Shown here: positions 5,581 to 7,892 of the stretch, one piece after another
Numbering within the stretch: position 1 is the first letter of the stretch
Layout of the letters: every line of letters starts with the position of its first letter
Assembly (NCBI GenBank): GCA_938014945.1
Contig: CALLQH010000348.1
Location: 1-7,892 of the forward strand
Direction of reading: 5' to 3'
Source of the DNA: an uncultured bacterium
GTDB taxonomy: Bacteria > Pseudomonadota > Alphaproteobacteria > SP197
DNA length: 7,892 bases
Notes under the pieces: model-generated
What the model was told of the DNA's origin: nothing
The model's database searches: none
The model's input: the letters and a program-made list of their open reading frames with translations, nothing else
Translations under genes and position numbers: made by a program

Positions 5581-6717
5581 TCAGATCCCGATGAACGAGA
5601 AGACGACGGAGAAGATGGCGTCGAGCACAATGACCAGGAAGATCGACTGGACCACCGCCCGCGTCGTCATCTTGCCCACGCTCTCTGCGCTGCCCTCCAC
5701 CTTCAGACCGTTGTAACAGCCGACCATGGCGATGGTGAAGGCAAAGACCGGCGCCTTGATGATGCCGACCCAGAAACTCCACATCGGCACCGCGCCCTGG
5801 AGCTGGTTGAGGAACTGGCCGAGCGACAGGTCAAGCGAGACCGTCGCCATCAGCGCGCCGCCCAGCAGGCCCGCCATGTCGGCGTAGAAACCCAGCAGGG
5901 GCATCACCAGGCACAGCGCAAAGAGGCGCGGCAGCACCAGCAGGTCGATCGGATCGATGCCCAGGGCGCGCATCGCATCGACCTCTTCGTTCACCTTCAT
6001 CGTGCCGATCTGGGCCGTGAAGGCGCTGCCCGAGCGGCCGGCGATGATGATCGCGGTCATCAGGATGCCGGTCTCGCGCAGAAAGGATATGCCGAGCAGG
6101 TTGACGGTGAAGATCTCGGCGCCGAAACGGCGCAGCTGGTCGGCGCCCTGGAAGGTCAGGACGACACCGATCAGGAAGGACAGCAGACCGACGATGGGCA
6201 GGGCGTTGAGGCCGACCTGTTCCATGTGGCTGACGATGGCGGTGATCTTCAGGCGGCGGGGATTGAGCAGGGAGCGGGTGGCCGCGATCATCAGCTCTCC
6301 GTAGAACGAGAGCAGCGCCTTGGCCTCTTCCCAGGTCTGGAAGGCCTGAAAGCCGGTGCGGTCGGCCAGGCGGATCAGCGGGTGAAAGGGGCGGGGCTCC
6401 AGCTCGGGCTGTTCGCGGCTGGCGAAGATATGCTCGAACAGGCCCTTGTGGCTGTCCCTGACCCCTGTGAAATCGCAGGTGTAGCCGGCGGCGCGCAGGC
6501 GCTTGCGCAGACGGAACAGCAGCCAGGCGCCGGCGGTGTCCAGAAGCTCCACGCCGGAAAGCTCGATGACCACCTTGGCGCCCTGGGGAGGAGCGATGTT
6601 GCGGGTGTCGACGTCCAGCCCCGCGGCGGTCGCCAGAGTCCATTCCCCGGACGCAACCAGCGTGCAGACACCGCTATCCTGGCGTGACTCTATGCGGCCC
6701 TCATGAACGCTGGCCAT
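5581..6717 (-). CDS. mlaE: STAS-MlaE fusion permease of Mla-type lipid ABC transporter
   Basis: This 378-residue protein joins a cytoplasmic STAS domain (about 8-105) to a MlaE permease (about 125-378). The STAS part, including VVIELSGVELLDTAGAWLL (49-67), corresponds to the separate MlaB subunit of E. coli, which binds MlaF; D60-T61 falls where MlaB has its functional Thr. The permease part has an interfacial helix, about five membrane segments (173-192, 213-227, 260-291, 312-335, 355-377), GRSGSAFTAQIGTMKVNEEVDAMRALGIDP split at 227-256, and the coupling helix EEVDAMRALGIDP (244-256) that contacts the ATPase. The dimer moves phospholipid across the inner membrane. I chose ATG 6717 because the upstream open frame to 6861 runs through the intergenic region and encodes no family-like sequence; the Shine-Dalgarno GGGAAG is close and modest. 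It is the first gene of the mla operon; a candidate -10 lies at 6754-6759. Confidence 0.95.
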   Translation of the reverse strand: MASVHEGRIESRQDSGVCTLVASGEWTLATAAGLDVDTRNIAPPQGAKVVIELSGVELLDTAGAWLLFRLRKRLRAAGYTCDFTGVRDSHKGLFEHIFASREQPELEPRPFHPLIRLADRTGFQAFQTWEEAKALLSFYGELMIAATRSLLNPRRLKITAIVSHMEQVGLNALPIVGLLSFLIGVVLTFQGADQLRRFGAEIFTVNLLGISFLRETGILMTAIIIAGRSGSAFTAQIGTMKVNEEVDAMRALGIDPIDLLVLPRLFALCLVMPLLGFYADMAGLLGGALMATVSLDLSLGQFLNQLQGAVPMWSFWVGIIKAPVFAFTIAMVGCYNGLKVEGSAESVGKMTTRAVVQSIFLVIVLDAIFSVVFSFIGI

Positions 6718-6753
6718 GACTTCCCGACCGGTTCCACCCCTCGTTGTGCACGC

Positions 6754-6759
6754 AGTATA
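6754..6759 (-). promoter_or_regulatory. Candidate -10 element for the mla operon
   Basis: Read on the minus strand the bases are TATACT, matching TATAAT at five of six positions, in an otherwise GC-rich spacer. Transcription would begin about 10 nt further on, leaving a leader of roughly 30 nt before the mlaE start at 6717. No convincing -35 hexamer sits 16-18 nt upstream, so the promoter may need an activator. On the plus strand the same spot reads TATAAC (6756-6761), so it could serve the other direction. Confidence 0.35.
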
Positions 6760-6790
6760 ACGTGGCGTCGCAATCCCACCAGAGCAGACA

Positions 6791-6808
6791 GCGCTTGCAA
6801 GCGCTTGC
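6791..6808. promoter_or_regulatory. Nested palindrome, LacI/GalR-type operator candidate
   Basis: The sequence GCGCTTGCAAGCGCTTGC contains two overlapping perfect palindromes: GCGCTTGCAAGCGC (6791-6804) and GCAAGCGCTTGC (6797-6808). The same bases form a direct repeat of GCGCTTGC with a 10-base period, about one helical turn. The segment 6796-6809 (TGCAAGCGCTTGCG, counting from T6796) fits the TGNAANCGNTTNCA pattern of LacI/GalR-family operators at all but the last position. It sits 39 nt upstream of the DUF1636 start and about 75 nt upstream of the mlaE start, suited to control either gene. No regulator gene is present in the window. Confidence 0.4.
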
Positions 6809-6847
6809 GGGGACAGCCAGTCTCCGCGCGCTGACCTTGGAGCATGC

Positions 6848-7276
6848 ATGCGGCGTGACAATCAGGATGGTGGCGGCAGGGCCGGGCGCGGCGGCGCCAT
6901 GCTGCGCGTTTGCGTCACCTGCCGCTGGCAGGGCCGCGACATGCTGGAAGAGGGCGGCGTGCGGCCGGGTCAGATCCTGTACGACCTCGTCCGCCAGCGC
7001 GCGCGCCCGGATCAGGCCGAACGGATCCACGGCATCGTCTGCCTGACCCACTGCATGAATGCCTGCAATGCGGTGGCCATGCAGCGGGGCAAGGTGCCCC
7101 TGCTGATGACCCGCATGGCGCCCGACGCGGCGGCGGCCGACGCCCTGCTTGCCATGCTCGACCGTTTCGCGGCCTCCGAAACCGGGGAGATCGCCGAAGC
7201 CGATGTGCCCGATGCGATCCCCGCGGCGCGGCCGCTGATCCCCCAGGGTGTGGGGCGGGGGCGACCGGCCTCCTGA
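6848..7276 (+). CDS. DUF1636-family cysteine-rich, probable metal-binding protein
   Basis: This 142-residue soluble protein resembles DUF1636, predicted metal- or Fe-S-binding proteins often found near cobalt or cobalamin genes. The Cys pattern is VCVTC near the N-terminus (C22-x2-C25) and CLTHCMNAC (C65-x3-C69-x3-C73), the family hallmark; the layout suggests a thioredoxin-like ferredoxin fold. The C-terminal part with DALLAMLDRFAASETGEIAEADVP, in pieces at 98-121, matches the family's usual tail. I chose ATG 6848 because GGAG (6839-6842) lies 5 nt upstream. Its first 17 residues are Gly/Arg-rich and unlike the family, so ATG 6899 (MLRVCVTC) is a serious alternative despite a poor Shine-Dalgarno. 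No cobalamin gene is in the window, so the cobalt link is only by family. The EamA transporter follows after 53 nt on the same strand. Confidence 0.75.
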   Translation: MRRDNQDGGGRAGRGGAMLRVCVTCRWQGRDMLEEGGVRPGQILYDLVRQRARPDQAERIHGIVCLTHCMNACNAVAMQRGKVPLLMTRMAPDAAAADALLAMLDRFAASETGEIAEADVPDAIPAARPLIPQGVGRGRPAS

Positions 7277-7329
7277 GGCTGTCACAATTCCGTTGCGTCG
7301 GTGACGGCGCGGTTCTACGCCGCACGCCC

Positions 7330-7892
7330 ATGGAACCCTTTGCCATTCTTCTGGCCCTTGCCGCCGCCGTGCTCCACGCGACGTGGAACGCGATGGTCAA
7401 GGTCAACACCGACCGCTATGCGGCGATGACTGCGCTGGCCGGCTTCGGCGCGCTCAGCGGCCCCGTGCTGATCCTGCTGGATGCAACACCGGCCGCGGAG
7501 GCCTGGCCCTTCCTGCTGACCTCCGTGCTGCTCCACATCGGCTACAACAGCTTCCTGATCCTGGCCTACCGCGTGGCCGACCTCAGCCATGCTTACCCGC
7601 TGGCGCGAGGCTCGGCACCACTGCTCGCCACGGCGGGCGGCGTCCTGCTGGCAGGCGACATGATCTCCACCACTGGTTTTATCGGAATTACAGTGGTTTG
7701 TATCGGAATCATCATGTTGTCGTTGAACTACAGCATTGCTCGTACGGGCTGGGGCGGGCTGGGCTGGCCGCTCGCCACCGGGCTGATGATCTCGGCCTAT
7801 ACCGTGGTCGACGGCATGGGCGTGCGCGTCTCGGGGGCGCCGCTGGGTTACATCGGATGGCTGTTCTTCCTGGACGCCTTTCCGCTGGTCAT
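7330..7892 (+). CDS. EamA/DMT-family transporter, 3' end outside window
   Basis: The first 187 codons are open to the window edge. The protein is a multi-pass inner-membrane permease of the drug/metabolite transporter superfamily: repeated hydrophobic segments at about 3-15, 32-51, 59-78, 91-109, 112-131 and 142-158, with LHATWNAMVK (15-24) near the start, a typical EamA N-terminus, and the AYRVADLSHAYPLARGSAPLL run (79-99 in parts) ending the third to fourth helix. Family members usually have ten helices and about 280-300 residues, so a little over half is present. Substrates range from amino acids to nucleotide precursors and cannot be predicted here. The start is ATG 7330; no clear Shine-Dalgarno precedes it and no alternative in-frame start is visible, so it may be expressed with the DUF1636 gene 53 nt upstream. 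Bases 7671-7746 are noticeably AT-richer than the rest. Confidence 0.92.
   Translation, partial: MEPFAILLALAAAVLHATWNAMVKVNTDRYAAMTALAGFGALSGPVLILLDATPAAEAWPFLLTSVLLHIGYNSFLILAYRVADLSHAYPLARGSAPLLATAGGVLLAGDMISTTGFIGITVVCIGIIMLSLNYSIARTGWGGLGWPLATGLMISAYTVVDGMGVRVSGAPLGYIGWLFFLDAFPLV
7674..7709 (+). repeat. Imperfect tandem duplication inside the EamA gene
   Basis: TGGTTTTATCGGAAT (7674-7688) recurs as TGGTTTGTATCGGAAT (7694-7709) about 20 bases later, differing by one inserted G. Read in frame it encodes GFIGI and, after the shift, VCIGI within one membrane helix. It lies in a local AT-rich patch. Confidence 0.5.

Noticed and set aside
4756..6687. 643-codon plus-strand open frame antisense to mlaF and mlaE
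   Set aside because: Composition is dominated by Gly, Asp, Ala, His, Gln and Val, as expected from the complement of GC-rich codons. The minus strand encodes intact MlaF and MlaE with every motif, so this is a shadow.
6718..6847. Cobalamin riboswitch upstream of the DUF1636 gene
   Set aside because: The gap is only 130 bases and no B12-box-like conserved core was seen; cobalamin riboswitches are usually longer.
6718..6861. N-terminal 48-residue extension of MlaE from an ATG at 6861
   Set aside because: It would run through the divergent promoter region and the palindrome, and the residues do not resemble a STAS domain; ATG 6717 fits the family start.

Overview
The window is about 7.9 kb of GC-rich chromosomal DNA with tightly packed genes. 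The base composition, the strong G/C preference at third codon positions, the STAS-fused MlaE permease, a MlaD protein beginning METRA, and an FNR/FixK-type palindrome all suggest an alphaproteobacterium, perhaps near the Rhodospirillales. That placement is an inference from style, not from a marker gene. No rRNA, tRNA, mobile element or CRISPR array is visible, and no gap between genes exceeds about 135 bases.

Left part, 1-1550. On the minus strand a HicA-like small protein gene (996-727) is followed by a beta-keto acid cleavage enzyme (BKACE/DUF849) that runs off the left edge. A 24-base near-palindrome between them covers the ribosome binding site of the BKACE gene. Divergent to this pair, on the plus strand, is a small membrane protein with a DUF805-like C-terminus (1107-1508). 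The roughly 110-base divergent spacer carries a perfect 9+9 palindrome whose core, TTGAC-N4-GTCAA, resembles an FNR/FixK/Dnr site.

Middle part, 1573-6717. This is one minus-strand operon read from right to left: STAS-MlaE permease, MlaF ATPase, MlaD substrate-binding (MCE) protein, an ABC-transport auxiliary lipoprotein, and an M81/MlrC-family metallohydrolase. Spacings are 3 nt, 4 nt, a 4-nt ATGA overlap and 24 nt. The first four genes form a complete inner-membrane Mla-type lipid transporter: MlaE is the channel with its MlaB-like STAS domain fused, MlaF drives it, MlaD bridges the periplasm, and the lipoprotein is likely the outer partner. The MlrC-family enzyme appears to be co-transcribed, but its link to lipid transport is unexplained.

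Right part, 6718-7892. A short divergent spacer holds a candidate -10 element for the mla operon and a nested palindrome of the LacI/GalR operator type. Reading rightward are a Cys-rich DUF1636 protein (6848-7276) and the first 187 codons of an EamA/DMT-family transporter that runs off the right edge.

Most genes are ordinary, well-known families. The points most worth a second look are regulatory (1059-1072, 679-702, 6791-6808) and contextual (MlrC in an mla operon; a HicA-like gene with no HicB next to BKACE). I see no clear case for a wholly new system.
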